From contig WELA01007584.1 of assembly GCA_009602735.1 (NCBI GenBank), positions 326,234 through 390,233 on the forward strand: a DNA stretch of 64,000 nucleotides, in the 5' to 3' direction. This document shows, one piece after another, positions 35,211 through 46,951 of the stretch (its first letter is position 1; the number at the start of each line of letters is the position of its first letter). The notes under the pieces are model-generated. The model was given only the letters and a program-made list of their open reading frames with translations, was not told the DNA's origin and searched no databases. The stretch comes from Mesotaenium endlicherianum. Lineage: Eukaryota; Streptophyta; Zygnematophyceae; Zygnematales; Mesotaeniaceae. Position numbers and translations under genes: made by a program.

Positions 35211-36166
35211 TTTTTCATGTCCCGTAAGTGTTTACATGTGAAGCACTTAACCATATGGTCCCACTTAAGTAGAATAGTATGGGCGTTATGATTGCAAAAG
35301 ATGCTAACTATTTTGACGTGCGTGTTGTGGTATTTGTCTGTTGCGCAACCTGATCTAGCTCGTGCTTTGTTGTGCATTTGACGCCTCACATTCCTTAAAT
35401 TTCTGCGTTTGCCAGGACTTGACAAAACATTCAATTTTGTCACTTGTACAATTAAAGAGTGTAATGATATGTACCTTCTTTTATGGCAACTCTAAAAACT
35501 TATTAGCCGACTTTGCTAGAAAAATATTGACTTGCATGGACTGTGGTCACTTGTGGTCACTTCGCTGAGTAACAGCACACTGAAAGTACCACAACATGCA
35601 AGTACTCTTGAGTCAAACGTACTCTGATGTAGAAAGACATCATACAAAAGCACCTAGAGTGCACACACCCTATAACATGCTCACCGACTAAAGGACTACC
35701 GAAACATGAGATATTCAAAGTAGAGAAGAGCTTATGAATCACGGTGGCGTTTATGTCCCAACGCATTGTCATCAATAGTAGAAACCTTTAATAAACCACG
35801 CCCAATCCGAATTATGCATAGCTTGTTCTGCTTGCCCAATTTATCGCATATTCCTTTGTAGCACTCTCCACAGTCCCAAAATCATAAGGATCGTTATATA
35901 CAACAACACCTGTCATCCTTCAAATGAGAAACATTTTCTAGCTGACACCACAAAGACACCACAAAGCTAATAGTGCACCTTAAATGAAAATGATATGTAC
36001 AAGTTGCAACTTCAATATTTAAGCTTGTAAGTCTAGTCAACCTAGCCTTAAATTGATATTACGAAGTCGCCAACGGCACATCTCATATATCTTTCACAAC
36101 ACGTCATGTACATAGCTCTATACATCCATATTTGTACAAAGAGTTTCATTGCGGCAGGTACAAAAC
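35211..36166. other. 3' flank of UBL-RBR copy A
   Basis: No gene seen. From about 35900 it resembles the flank of copy B at about 53340-53640: both carry CACCTRTCATCC, then TCAAAKGAGA and CATTT in the same order. The homology of the two RBR copies therefore extends beyond their coding parts. Confidence 0.5.
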
Positions 36167-36421
36167 TCAACATGCCGCTCCGGATAAGTATTTAAAACCC
36201 AACCACCACACGGTCTGCACTTCCACAACCTTGCAAATGTTGTAGCTACACTGCCTCTGCACCCACAGACAGTAACGTCAAGCAAAGCAAGTGCATAATC
36301 AAAATGAGAAGGGATGCAAAAATAAAAATGTATACGACACTCTCTGCCATTATGTGACCTCTACACTACTGATGATGCTTCACCATGTCACTCAACTTCT
36401 AGTATTGACATACTTTGAAAT

Positions 36422-36924
36422 TGTAGTGAAACAGATAGATAAAGTACTTAGTAAAACAGAATACTTTATCTATTCAAGACAAGGATCTTTGAACACAAGT
36501 GGTAGCTTCTTGAAAGAGAGATGGCTTCTTGAAAGTTAATATATTTCTGGATTTTGGCAAGTACAAGAGTGATTCTGGAATGTCTTTCTATAATCTAGCT
36601 CTTGTTTATATACTTGCTACATAAGTAATTTCTAGGAAGGTGTATGTTGATGTGTTGGCACCCAACACATCCCAAAACTTGCCACCTCTTTCTAGAATAA
36701 TGTACACATGTCCTTTTGACCTAAAAATGGCACATCTGACTTTTGCCACATGGAGTTCTTCTAGGTCTTTCCTCTAACTTCGAAAATGCCTTGGAAGGTT
36801 CAAAGGACATGAACCAAGTTACTAGAGTACCTATTCACACTTGACTCCACACAATACTACTCCAAATATATTTGAAAACATTAAAATATATGCAAACTAA
36901 TATATAATAACTCAAATCACTACA
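36422..36924 (-). repeat. LTR (3' LTR of the element)
   Basis: 503-bp terminal repeat, downstream in the element's own orientation. It is the same length as its partner and differs from it at about six positions, mostly near one end. Confidence 0.97.
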
Positions 36925-36940
36925 TCACCCCCCCGATAGA
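36925..36940 (-). promoter_or_regulatory. Polypurine tract
   Basis: Read on the minus strand, a purine-rich run of seven to eight G residues followed by TGA directly abuts the 3' LTR, as expected for the plus-strand primer of LTR elements. Confidence 0.8.
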
Positions 36941-37693
36941 AAAAGCGACGTCTCGGCGCGTCAAGTCAGGTCTTACACATGTGGAGCAAACTAGTCAACA
37001 GTTTCAAGTCAGATGCCACACATGTGAAGAGGACTAGTCAAAGGCGCCAAGTCAGGTGCTACACATGTAAGGTAGACTAGGCAAGGTCGTAGGTGGTGTG
37101 ACCTTATTGGCTAGCCTACTCCTTAATGATAAAGAAAATTGTACAAGTTGGCCCAGAATCTGCCACGAACTCAAAAATTCATAGCGGCCACAGAACTGCT
37201 CCAAATCTGAAAATTCGAGTGCCAGACGGACCGCGTCGGAGAACTCTACCGGGTCACCAAATTTGAGAGCATTCTCATTTCTGGAGTGTCGTTGAGAGCT
37301 GAGAGAGTAGGCACTCCTCCAAATCTGTGCAGAAACTTCTGAAAATCATAAGTCCTTCTATACTTCTCCAAATTCTGCAAACTAAGTCTCAAACTGGGCG
37401 CTGTAAGATGTTCTACCAGAGTCTTGAGTTTCAGAGCATTCCAAGTTCAGGGGAAGGCACAATGTCAGAAGGCATATTCTGTCCTAACAATGCCAGCAGC
37501 CTGACCCCCTTCTACTTAGAGCATCATATCTCTCTCACCAGTGCTCCAAATTGAGCAAACTTGGACTCTAAATGACCGGCTACTCATGGACTACAGCCAG
37601 GTAAATTTTCAGAATTTATTATGCAGAGACCTATTACCAGTAGCAGTTTTAGTTTTCTGTCCAGAAACTGCGAGAAGAGAAGAGTGTCTAATG

Positions 37694-40600
37694 TCAATTT
37701 TTCCTCTTTCTTGTTCTTGCAGGCTGCCTCCAAGGGGTCTTCTGCTGCTTCTTGATGGTGGCAGGCTGCCTCCCTGAAGTCTTCGGGCTTCTAGTAGAGA
37801 GACTTGGGGCTGGTCCAAGATGGGGGTTGGCGGCATGGAAGCGCTTCAACTTTCTCTGAACTTTGTCAAGGTAGTGCGCCGCCACCCAACTATTCTCCGA
37901 ATCTGGATATCCTTTCCACTTGATCAAGTATTGCTGCTGTCTCCTGAAATTTCTCATAGCCACTATGTCTTCCACTTCGTACTCCAAATGATCATCCACT
38001 ATTGTTGGGGCTGGTGGGGTTGTCACACGTCCTGGGAACTTGTTGTCGGGTTGCACATATGGCTTGAAGAGGGAAGCGTGGAATACGGGGTCGATGTGCA
38101 TAGTCTGGGGAAGTTCTAGCTTGAAAGCAACGGGGTTGACTTGCTGGATAATCTTGAAGGGTCCCAAATACTTGGGAGAGAACTTGCTGCCGGCAGGCCT
38201 GTTGTTCAGGGAAATGTTCTTGGATGATAGTAACACGTTGTCACCCACTCTGTACGTAATTTCTCTTCTGGATCTGTTCGCCACTCTTGCTTGAGCATCT
38301 TGCGCGTGTTGTAGAGCTTTCTTCGCTGCTGTAAGGGCTGCTTCTAATGTCTCCATAAAATCTGTGGCTGCAGGTACTTCATCATGGCCAGCCGTGAAGC
38401 TCAGTGGCGTGGTCGGATGGAAGCCATAGTTGAGGAAGAATGGGGACTCTTGGGTAGAGGCCTGCGTAGTGTTGTTGTAGGCAAACTCGAGGGGGGTCAA
38501 GTACATGTCCCAGTCTTGCTCGAGGGTAGACACGTAGGCCTTTAGAGAGGTCTTTAGGGTACGATTCATACGCTCGGTTTGCCCATCTGATTGTGGGTGG
38601 TAGGCAGTAGACATATCCAGCGATGTACCCAAGTTCTTGAAGAGATTTTTCCAGAAATGGCTTGTGAATCTTGGATCTCTATCTGACACAATTCTTGATG
38701 GTAGTCCATGGAGTCGGAAGATGTTGTCAAAGATGAGTCTTGCAAGTTGTGGTGCTGTAGCCTTAGTCGTCGTGGGAATAAAATGAGCCATCTTGGTAAG
38801 TCTGTCCACCACCGTGAGTATTGCATTATGGCCTCGAGGTGTCACGGGCAAGTCCACGATAAGGTCCATTGAGATGTCCGTCCATTGTCTTTCGGGGATT
38901 GGTAGTGGTTGGAGGAGTCCTCCCGCCTTTTGCGATGATGGCTTGATTCTTTGGCATGTGTCACAGCTCCTGCAGTACTCCTTGACTTGCTTAGACATGC
39001 CTGGCCAACAATAAGTCCTAGCTAGAACGCCCGTGGTCCTTAGGATTCCAAAGTGTCCTCCAAGAGGGTTGTCGTGTGCTTCTCGTAGAAGCAAGAGCCG
39101 GAGGTCTAAGTCATTAGGAACACATCTCTGGCCCGTATCTTGCCTCACCCAATAATTGCCTTCTTGCTTCTTGCATGGGTCCAAGGCTGCTTCTCCGTTC
39201 TTGTAGTAAGGGTCTCTTTCATAGGCGGCTGAAAATCGAGCTTCCAGATCTGTCTTCAGGGATACCATCACTGCATTTAATTGCAGTCTTGAGAGGGGGT
39301 CAGCCGGGTTTGTCTTGCCGGGCTGGTACTGAATCGTGATGTTGTATTGTTGCAAGTATCCGCTCCATCTTGCTTGTCTCCTTGAGAGATACGGCTGCGT
39401 CTGGAGGTGCTTTAACGCCTCGTGGTCCGTGGTGACCAGTACTTTGCGTCCTTCAACGTAGCAGCGCCAAACCTTCAAGGCATGTACAATCGCCAATGCC
39501 TCTCGCTCCGTGGTTGTATAATTTTGCTCGGCTGGATTTAGCTTCCTTGACTCGTAGGCGATGGGCTGCAGTCCCTTGCCTTGGTCTTGAAGCAGGATTG
39601 CTCCTATTGCATAGGAAGATGCATCGGTGATGACGTGGAAGGGCCAATCTGGGTTTGGACTTGGGAGTGTGAGCACCGGGGATGTGGTCAATCTTCGCTT
39701 TAACTCTTGAAATGCCTCTTCCTCTTTCTCGGTCCATGTATATAGCCTGTCCTTCTTGAGTAGATCTGTCAGGGGGGCTGCTATGTGCGAGAAGCCTTGG
39801 ATGAATTTTCTGTACCAATTGGCAAATCCCAAGAATGACTGGAGTTCTTTCTTGGTCGTGGGGGTTGGCCATTCCTCCACCACCGTGGTCTTCTTGGGGT
39901 CTATCTTGATGCCATCAGCAGTCACGTGGAGACCTAGGAACTCCACTTCTTGTTTGGCAAACTCGCATTTTGACTCCTTCGCAAACAGCTTGTTTTGCTT
40001 CAATACTTCAAGGACTTCTTTCAAGTGTCTCGCATGCTCTTCAAGGGTCTTGCTGTAGATAAGGATGTCATCGATGAATACCACCACAAATCTGTCCAAC
40101 ATGGGCTGAAATATGGTGTTCATCATAGTCATGAAAGTTGCTGGCGCGTTGGTGAGTCCAAATGGCAGGACCATGAACTCAAAATGTCCATATCTTGTCC
40201 TGAATGCCGTCTTCTCTATGTCCGGTTCTGCGATGCGAATCTGGTGGTAGCCGCTCCGTAAGTCAATCTTCGTGAAGTACTTGGCTCCAACCAGCCGGTC
40301 CATGAGCTCATCCATGCGCGGCAGCGGGTATCGATTCTTGATGGTGATCTTGTTGAGGGCGCGATAGTCCACACACATCCTCAAGGTACCATCTTTCTTC
40401 TTGACAAATAGCACCGGGGCTCCAAATGGCGACTTGCTAGGTCGAATGAAGCCATGCTCCAGTAGCTCCTTGATTTGCTTCTTGACTTCGTCTAGCTCCG
40501 TGTATGACATTTTGAACGTAGGCCGAGAGATGGGCTTGCTTCCGGGCTCCAACTCTATCTTGTGGTCTACGAATCTTTTGGGGGGTAGGCCCTTGGGCAA

Positions 40601-41359
40601 TTCCGGGGAGAACACTTCTTTGTAGTCCTCAAAGACTTCTTGTATCTCCTTGGGAACGGGGCTGCCTTCTTGACTCTCGATGTCTTTCTTGATGTCTTTT
40701 GGCGTGATCAAGGCCAAAAGAAGCTCGTGTCCCTTCCTCACAAGTCTCTTGAGTTGGAGGGCGGACAATAGTATCTCGTGTGCCGGCTTCTGGATGTCTT
40801 GGGTCTGGATATTCTGGATTGCGCGCAAAATACAGATTCTTGAAGTGATGTCATTCTTGATCTTGATAGTACCGGTCCTCCAATCAACTTGGGGGTTGTG
40901 CTTGGTCAACCAAGGCGTCCCTAGGATGACGTCGTACTTGCCCAATTGCATGGGGGAGAACACTACTCTATCCTTGAAGGACTTGATAGAGAGTGCCAAG
41001 GGGTACGTCTTCTTGGAAGGGGTAGTATAGGAGAATCCATCGGGCATCATAATCTCCTCGTCGTGGTCAAGAGTTCGCATAGTAATACCGTGCTTGGTGG
41101 CAAAATCTGCAGCAATGAAGTTGCCTTGAGCTCCGCTATCCACCAAGATGTGGACCTTCTCTCCTCCAAGGTAACCTCTCAAACTCATTGGGGCTGGAAC
41201 GTCGTCTTCAACGGGGGTCTCCACCTCACTTGGCGTGTTGCCTTCTCGTGAAGTGGGTCTTGGGGTGGTAGGCTCCTGGCCTACCGGCGCTGTCCGTTTT
41301 TTGACAACTTTTTGGGGCATGAAAGTGCACGATGGCCCTTTTCCTTGCAATAGAAGCAT
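37694..41359 (-). CDS. pol: Retrotransposon pol polyprotein (protease, RT, RNase H, integrase, chromodomain)
   Basis: One long frame of about 1,200 codons carries the parts in Ty3/gypsy order: aspartic protease, reverse transcriptase, RNase H, integrase with zinc-binding and core domains, and a C-terminal chromodomain ([15 protein letters not shown]). The chromodomain places it among chromoviruses, which it is known to guide to marked chromatin. Its 5' end overlaps the gag frame by about 80 nt in another frame, as in families that join gag and pol by frameshifting. Confidence 0.97.
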   Translation of the reverse strand: MLLLQGKGPSCTFMPQKVVKKRTAPVGQEPTTPRPTSREGNTPSEVETPVEDDVPAPMSLRGYLGGEKVHILVDSGAQGNFIAADFATKHGITMRTLDHDEEIMMPDGFSYTTPSKKTYPLALSIKSFKDRVVFSPMQLGKYDVILGTPWLTKHNPQVDWRTGTIKIKNDITSRICILRAIQNIQTQDIQKPAHEILLSALQLKRLVRKGHELLLALITPKDIKKDIESQEGSPVPKEIQEVFEDYKEVFSPELPKGLPPKRFVDHKIELEPGSKPISRPTFKMSYTELDEVKKQIKELLEHGFIRPSKSPFGAPVLFVKKKDGTLRMCVDYRALNKITIKNRYPLPRMDELMDRLVGAKYFTKIDLRSGYHQIRIAEPDIEKTAFRTRYGHFEFMVLPFGLTNAPATFMTMMNTIFQPMLDRFVVVFIDDILIYSKTLEEHARHLKEVLEVLKQNKLFAKESKCEFAKQEVEFLGLHVTADGIKIDPKKTTVVEEWPTPTTKKELQSFLGFANWYRKFIQGFSHIAAPLTDLLKKDRLYTWTEKEEEAFQELKRRLTTSPVLTLPSPNPDWPFHVITDASSYAIGAILLQDQGKGLQPIAYESRKLNPAEQNYTTTEREALAIVHALKVWRCYVEGRKVLVTTDHEALKHLQTQPYLSRRQARWSGYLQQYNITIQYQPGKTNPADPLSRLQLNAVMVSLKTDLEARFSAAYERDPYYKNGEAALDPCKKQEGNYWVRQDTGQRCVPNDLDLRLLLLREAHDNPLGGHFGILRTTGVLARTYCWPGMSKQVKEYCRSCDTCQRIKPSSQKAGGLLQPLPIPERQWTDISMDLIVDLPVTPRGHNAILTVVDRLTKMAHFIPTTTKATAPQLARLIFDNIFRLHGLPSRIVSDRDPRFTSHFWKNLFKNLGTSLDMSTAYHPQSDGQTERMNRTLKTSLKAYVSTLEQDWDMYLTPLEFAYNNTTQASTQESPFFLNYGFHPTTPLSFTAGHDEVPAATDFMETLEAALTAAKKALQHAQDAQARVANRSRREITYRVGDNVLLSSKNISLNNRPAGSKFSPKYLGPFKIIQQVNPVAFKLELPQTMHIDPVFHASLFKPYVQPDNKFPGRVTTPPAPTIVDDHLEYEVEDIVAMRNFRRQQQYLIKWKGYPDSENSWVAAHYLDKVQRKLKRFHAANPHLGPAPSLSTRSPKTSGRQPATIKKQQKTPWRQPARTRKRKN

Positions 41360-42561
41360 AGTCCAGCCGTCATGAGAGCTTCTTTTTCAGCCGGGGAGAG
41401 TCTTGCTTTCACTCCTTGCTGGTTTCTTGCATCATAAGTGTCATTGGAGGGTCTTCCACTCTTCCGGGCAGCCGCGGGGTCCCTTTTAATAACTCCGATT
41501 TCCATGGGTGTGGGTCCAGATTCGGATGTGGAAGGGGCTGCGTACACCCGCGTCGTCGGTACCCGTGAAGATGAAGGCACGGAGTGCTTGGAATCCAAGG
41601 TATCCACCTTTTGGGCCACTTCAATGATCTTTGAGAAGTCCGTCAAGTCGCGTAACTCCACTTCCTTTGCCACCTTGGGTTTGAGGCCAAAGATGTAGCG
41701 GTCAATCTTCTCCTCGAGAGACATGTTGGGGATCTCAAGAGTGAGGGCGTGAAATCTGGATGTATACTCTTGAACGGACGTCGTTTGCTTGAGATGGTGG
41801 AGCTTTCCTCGGGCAATCTTCTCCGCATTGATGGGCATGAATTGCTTCTTGAGGGCCTCACGAAAATCTGCCCATCTTGCATATGATGGTGGGGGCTCTT
41901 GGCCGAGCATGGGGTGCGCCATAGCTTGATATATAGCCGCTTGATAGTTACGCCACCATGATGTTGCTGCTCCTCTAAGTAAGGTAACGGCAAAGGGAAC
42001 GTAGTCCTCCTCGGGTACTTCAAGGAATGCGAGGTACGTCTCCACTTGGTAGAGCCATAAATTCAGGTTGGCACCTTTCCCGGGGTTGAAAGTGTCGGGT
42101 TTGCCGGGCTTGATGAGTTTCCTTGCTCTCGTTGGCTCTTGTGGAGGCGCTTGAGCCGGGGCTGGATTTTGAGCATTGCTCGCAATAGGGGCAACCATGG
42201 CAGCCATAGCTTCTCTTGACGCTTGCACGGTTGCTTCATAGGTGGCCAAGCCCACTTGGTTGTGGACGGTCATTAGGAAGGCTGCCCACTCATTTGCGGG
42301 AACTCCTTGTGGTGGGGTCAACTTTGCTATAGCGGCTGCCACGGGATTTGACGGTGCTCCTCCTTGTGGTGCTTCTTGTTGTTGGAGATTTCCTTGAGTA
42401 GGCTCTCCCATCGACGCTGGAGGAGGGTGTGCTCCTCCTTGTGGTGCTTCTTGTTGTTGCAGATTTTCTTGAGTGGGCTCTCCCATCGGCGCTGGAGGAG
42501 GGTGTCTTGGAGAGGAAGGGCTTCCTTCGAAAGCTTGCTGTTGGTCTTGAGGATCGGCCAT
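41281..42561 (-). CDS. gag: Retrotransposon gag protein
   Basis: Frame of 426 codons starting [11 protein letters not shown]. It has a Pro/Gln-rich N-terminal part with a short internal duplication (two near copies of [20 protein letters not shown], around residues 20-65), then the capsid-like retrotransposon gag domain, and a C-terminal zinc knuckle ([14 protein letters not shown]). Confidence 0.95.
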   Translation of the reverse strand: MADPQDQQQAFEGSPSSPRHPPPAPMGEPTQENLQQQEAPQGGAHPPPASMGEPTQGNLQQQEAPQGGAPSNPVAAAIAKLTPPQGVPANEWAAFLMTVHNQVGLATYEATVQASREAMAAMVAPIASNAQNPAPAQAPPQEPTRARKLIKPGKPDTFNPGKGANLNLWLYQVETYLAFLEVPEEDYVPFAVTLLRGAATSWWRNYQAAIYQAMAHPMLGQEPPPSYARWADFREALKKQFMPINAEKIARGKLHHLKQTTSVQEYTSRFHALTLEIPNMSLEEKIDRYIFGLKPKVAKEVELRDLTDFSKIIEVAQKVDTLDSKHSVPSSSRVPTTRVYAAPSTSESGPTPMEIGVIKRDPAAARKSGRPSNDTYDARNQQGVKARLSPAEKEALMTAGLCFYCKEKGHRALSCPKKLSKNGQRR

Positions 42562-42579
42562 CTTCTTGTGCTACCAAAG

Positions 42580-42597
42580 TGCCTAGCTCCGATACCA
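42580..42597 (-). promoter_or_regulatory. Primer-binding site, initiator-Met tRNA type
   Basis: One nucleotide inside the 5' LTR, the minus strand reads TGGTATCGGAGCTAGGCA. Plant elements primed by initiator Met-tRNA have TGGTATCAGAGC here, so this is the same type with one difference in the core. Confidence 0.8.
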
Positions 42598-42598
42598 C

Positions 42599-43101
42599 TG
42601 TAGTGAAACAGATAGATAAAGTACTTAGTAAAACAGAATACTTTATCTATTCAAGACAAGGATCTTTGAACACAAGTGGTAGCTTCTTGAAAGAGAGATG
42701 GCTTCTTGAAAGTTAATATATTTCTGGATTTTGGCAAGTACAAGAGTGATTCTGGAATGTCTTTCTATGTTCTAGCTCTTGTTTATATACTTGCTACATA
42801 AGTAATTTCTAGGAAGGTGTATGTTGATGTGTTGGCACCCAACACATCCCAAAACTTGCCACCTCTTTCTAGAATAATGTACACATGTCCTTTTGACCTA
42901 AAAATGGCACATCTGACTTTTGCCACATGGAGTTCTTCTAGGTCTTTCCTCTAACTTCGAAAATGCCTTGGAAGGTTCAAAGGACATGAACCAAGTTACT
43001 AGAGTACCTATTCACACTTGACTCCACACAATACCACTCCAAATATATTTGAAAATATTAAAATATATGCATACCAATATATAATAACTCAAATCACTAC
43101 A
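42599..43101 (-). repeat. LTR (5' LTR of the element)
   Basis: 503-bp terminal repeat, upstream in the element's orientation. The host intron donor lies 20 bp beyond it, after the target duplication. Confidence 0.97.
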
Positions 43102-44207
43102 GAAATTGAGGATATGAAACTTACTTGTGGACGCAAGCAGGAGTAGCAAAAGGTGTTGCTACACTTGCGGCAGGTTATCATCTTGCAGGCAGACATGTGC
43201 TCGATCAGAGTGTGGCAAGTTGGGCACAGTCTTACCTGAGGCACCTTCTTCACTCCGAAAATCTCCTGAAAAACACAAACAGACTTGTCATTCTATCGGC
43301 AATCTTGAAGTAAATCAATCAACTAGAAGTTACCGTGGCTTTATAAGTCGTATACTTCTCAATGTCCTCCATGCTTCATTGGCCCTAATAAAGGAAATAC
43401 TACACACTAACCACAATTTCAGTGCCCACAGGCACATCCTACTATCTGCACTATACAAATAGGCAGTTATGAATGTCAATTGTTCACACTACATAGAGGC
43501 ACATACATACATGTCTACTACAATACTACAACTGTCACTTGACTCTTTGAAAATTTCTCCTGAGACAGCCAACACGCACACACACACACACGCACACACT
43601 CACGCTTGAGCAAATTTACTCATTAATATACATGGGAGGACTTGCTGTAAGCCAACCTTGGTAGGGGAACATCGAAGTAACTTCTTGAGAGACTCTCGGC
43701 ACTCTGGATTCCCACACCTTGTCCTGCTTGAAGGAGCCCTTCCAGGGATTGAGGCAGTACCAACAGAAGCCGTGCTCGTCCTTGTCAATGCTGTTCAACT
43801 TTGGGTCACGGCAGCAATTGACGCACACAATCTGCTTCTCGTATGGTGGCTCTCTTGACACGCAACACTGCACCCTCTCGCGACACATGCAGCATTGATT
43901 GCAGATTATCCAGCAGTCTCTCATATGAGGTCCTCGCTGGCAACGCGGATTATGCGTTTACTCTGGCATAACTAAAGCTACAACCGCATGCCATATACAA
44001 GTACATGACAAATACCAACTTAAACAAATAAATTTCCAGTCCTACTGCACCTGGTGGGTTCTCTGACAAATCACAGATAGTGTCAACACACATATAAATT
44101 GCCAAGTACTACAAAGGCCACCGCTGAGTCTAGAATATACAGATGACATTTTCCTCAGTCTGCTTCCCGTGATAATTCAAGAGCTTTGGCAGCTTGCTAT
44201 TAGTGAT

Positions 44208-44858
44208 GTGTAAGGTCATAGGTTTATAAAGTGCATTTTTGAGTTTCATGAAAGTATGTTTTGATTGTATAGTAGTGTAGAGTGCATTTTTGTGGTCATT
44301 TTGATATAAAGTTCATCGAATTTGGTCAAGTATTGAGAGAGTTATGGATTTCCGAAGTTTTATTAGTTTTGAGGTCGGTTGACGACTGTCCTTAATTTGC
44401 GGTGAGCGCGACCGTCGGATTGACCGACAGCGTCGAGCGATCTGGCCCGTTAGAATGAACTCGAACCTTCACGTAAGTTCGGCTGACGCGGAGTGCCGAC
44501 TAGGTCGATTTACCTAGAAGTTTCGGTTTAGCCTAGCGCGTCTAAGATAGAATATTCTAGTAATGTCGATGCATGTATGTGGACGTCAATTCGGCCCGAC
44601 ACGTCAGATTAGACTGATCTGGCTTACTCACGAATATTCTGGAAGGGACGATTTGACGAACACTTAGGAAAATCCGTAGCTTCCTCCTAGGGAGGAGAAC
44701 TTAGGCAGAAAATTATAAATAGGCATAACTTCTTTGTTTCTTATCAGTTTTCACTTCTGTAAATTTCTACGGGTTTGTAATGACAAGGCCTTTTATCCTA
44801 CATCAATTGTGAGCAGTTTCTTGCTACTCAAAATGTTGAGTATTCTTCCTAAGCTTTG
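44208..44858. mobile_element. About 651-bp insertion in an intron of UBL-RBR copy A
   Basis: The stretch is bordered by an 8-bp direct repeat TTAGTGAT (44200-44207 and 44859-44866). The matching intron in copy B is about 0.7 kb shorter, which supports an insertion. It has no coding frame. Near its right part it carries a TATA-like ATTATAAATAG, as a solo LTR might, but I see no clean terminal inverted or TG..CA ends. The class is uncertain. Confidence 0.5.
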
Positions 44859-45459
44859 TTAGTGATATGCCGCTGCACTCTCTAGTATGATTGCAACTAG
44901 TTCCTTTCCTCGTGAGTCACTACACTTCCACTAGGGCACTTTGCCCCTTTCATGATGTAAAATACACCCTTATCTATGCATTCTGTATCTGCAGTTATCA
45001 CAAATTGCAAGATGAGTATGGGACATTCAGTGGCAGTACCTTGGGGCATATCTTGACACAAAGGCTATCAAATATGAATGATTCAGCTAACCGCTTCTCA
45101 AAAGTTGCGCACTCCTGGGGAGTCAAGAGGGCCATCCTGCCAAGAGTGAAGCAGCCAAGATATTCTGAGGTCATACATTGAAAAAGTAAATGGGGAATGA
45201 GCATGTTTTGCTTAGATGCACTTGAAGGCAGGCAGGCATCTAAAGACCTGGAAAAAGGATCAGCCATACCGCAGTTCCTGCTTGCCCCAGACGAGACACG
45301 TAACATGATATTATGGATGGTTAATGTGAAAGACAATGGAACCGGCAATTACCTTCAAAATTCGTTGTAAGGCCACTTCTTGTTGCAGCAAATTGGAGAA
45401 CTCTTCAGTTTGCCCTCATGCAGCATGGCAGGACATGCAAAAATTGGCTTTCCTACACG

Positions 45460-46178
45460 CTTGTGCCGATTAATTCCCGGTCGATTGGCGAAACGACCGA
45501 GATACTATTGCAAAAAGCTTCGTAACGTAATTCGACTACTTCGCAAAAGTACGACATAATTATTCATAAAGTTACTTCGATTAATCATGAGATGATAACT
45601 TAATTAGTCATCGTTTGATTAAGTTTTTCTGATTGTCATTTTTTTGGATAATGCACAGTCACAGATTTCGGATTTACGACCAGTCGTCAATACGAACAAA
45701 CAGTCGTAAAAGTCAAACGACACTTAATATGCAAAGCGACTTTGCATCCGAGCAGATTCAAACCCGCGACTTGTCGTTTGAAGCGTTCACACCTTATTGA
45801 TTGGCGAAGTAGTTTTTGTAACTACCAGTTCATGACGAAAAGCATGTGTATGCGACTCCGCGAACAGTCGCGACTTTTCGGAAAGTCGCGAGAACGCGAA
45901 AATGCCCGTTTGGCGCGAAACGGTTTTTTGAAAACCGTCGTAAAGTCTCCAAACGGCCAAACGACGCGTTTCAAGCATTCAGCCGAAATGGGTCGTACCC
46001 CTTTGCCTGTTTTCGTTGACATGAACCAGTGCCCTAGGTGGTGACTCGAAGCACTCCAGTGCCTCACGTCGTGCAAGTATAAATACCTGCAGAGTCATTG
46101 TGAGTGCAATTCTCACAAGCACACATTTTACGTTATTTTTCATTTTCGCTTTCTCGAGGATTTGTCAATTTGCACAAG
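45460..46178. mobile_element. About 719-bp insertion inside the RING1 exon of copy A
   Basis: Ends carry a short inverted match, CTTGTGC at 45460 and GCACAAG ending 46178. Removing it leaves a 280-nt exon, against 284 nt in copy B, so it is an insertion in coding sequence. It contains many CGAC/GTCG words, a hairpin (AACGGTTTTTTGAAAACCGT), and a TATA-like AGTATAAATACC near 46075 followed by about 100 bp, which resembles an LTR promoter. No clear target duplication was found, so the exact class and ends are open. Confidence 0.55.
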
Positions 46179-46951
46179 TATATAGATTTTCTTTCCACTT
46201 CATTTGAATATTCCTTGAATACCGAGGAAAGATCCTCTCAATAAGCAGAAACGTTACATCTGCATCTTTATCGCCCGTGAGGGCATCAAGAAGGCAGGAG
46301 AGGATGATAGCCTTCTCTCGTTCTGTGTATTGCCTGCCTCCTCCAACCAACCTGCGGGTATATGATGCACAACCCAAAGAATTAGTAAAATTTGGTTGCA
46401 TGCATGTCAGACGAGGCGCAGGAAAGCATACATCGAAATCAATACAAACTCCTTCACAAAATTTTATCCAGCCCATGGCGGCGACGTCTTCCCTCTACAT
46501 TGCAAGAGAACGTAGAGCGCTACTGCAGCATTTGCTCTTAGCACATGTCACTTGTCATACTGGCATGACGTTCACTTGAGTATAAAAGCAAAACGTGGGG
46601 GTACCTTAGGACCAAAAAGAGTGTGGAACAATTTTGAATGTCATAATCTGACAAACAACGATTATCTTTCAGTTGCTTGCTTGCAAAGTTGAGGCGCTGC
46701 TCCTCGGCTGCAATGTTTGTCCTGCTTTTCAGTGCGCTTTTAAAGGCTGGAACGGACATGTGGAGAGAATGAACAAGCATGGTGATGGTCCCTCCGTTTA
46801 GTCCACGGTGGATAACAACGTTGTAAATAGGGAGCTTGCACCTCCTTTCATTACAAATAGTGCCCTTAGCACTGATGGCATCACAGAATGTCTCCGTCAT
46901 TGCAAAGGAATGTAGAGCAAAGTTGTTGTCTTGCAAAGACGGGAAGAGCAA

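Larger units (their letters stand above)
36422..43101 (-). mobile_element. Ty3/gypsy LTR retrotransposon, chromovirus type, looks whole
   Basis: A 6,680-bp element with two 503-bp LTRs (36422-36924 and 42599-43101), both beginning TGTAGTG and ending CACTACA. It is flanked by a 5-bp target duplication GAAAT (36417-36421 and 43102-43106). It carries gag and pol frames on the minus strand, a primer site and a polypurine tract. The LTRs differ at about six positions by eye (~98.8% identity), so the insertion is young. It lies in the last intron of UBL-RBR copy A in the same orientation, 20 bp from the splice donor. No obvious break was seen in its long frames. Confidence 0.97.
36167..46951 (-). 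pseudogene. UBL-RBR E3 ubiquitin ligase gene, copy A (disrupted)
   Basis: Gene for a RING-between-RING E3 with an N-terminal ubiquitin-like domain (parkin-like layout). Segments in order: UBL exon 46605-46951 (MLVHSLHMSVPAFKSALKS, then STLFLVLR); RING1 exon 45353-46351, split by a 719-bp insertion (LVGGGRQYTEREKA before it, CPAMLHEG and CCNKKWPY after it); 45040-45136 (MALLTPQECATFEKRL, KICPK); IBR exon about 43640-43920 (CVNCCRDP, FCWYCLNPWKGSF); RING2 exon 43125-43265 (LCPTCHTLIEHMSACK, TCRKCSNTFCYSCL, with the putative catalytic Cys before KMITC); last exon 36167-36256 (CSYNICKVVEVQTV). Disruptions: the exon insertion, loss of the CGHA part of RING1, a TGA before MALLT, and a frame change after the IBR Trp. 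Homology continues upstream to about 47445. Host gene remnant; transcripts may still exist. Confidence 0.8.

Noticed and set aside
38566-40261. Plus- and minus-strand open frames inside the retrotransposon in other frames
   Set aside because: They are shadows of the long pol frame; codon content and domain matches all belong to pol.
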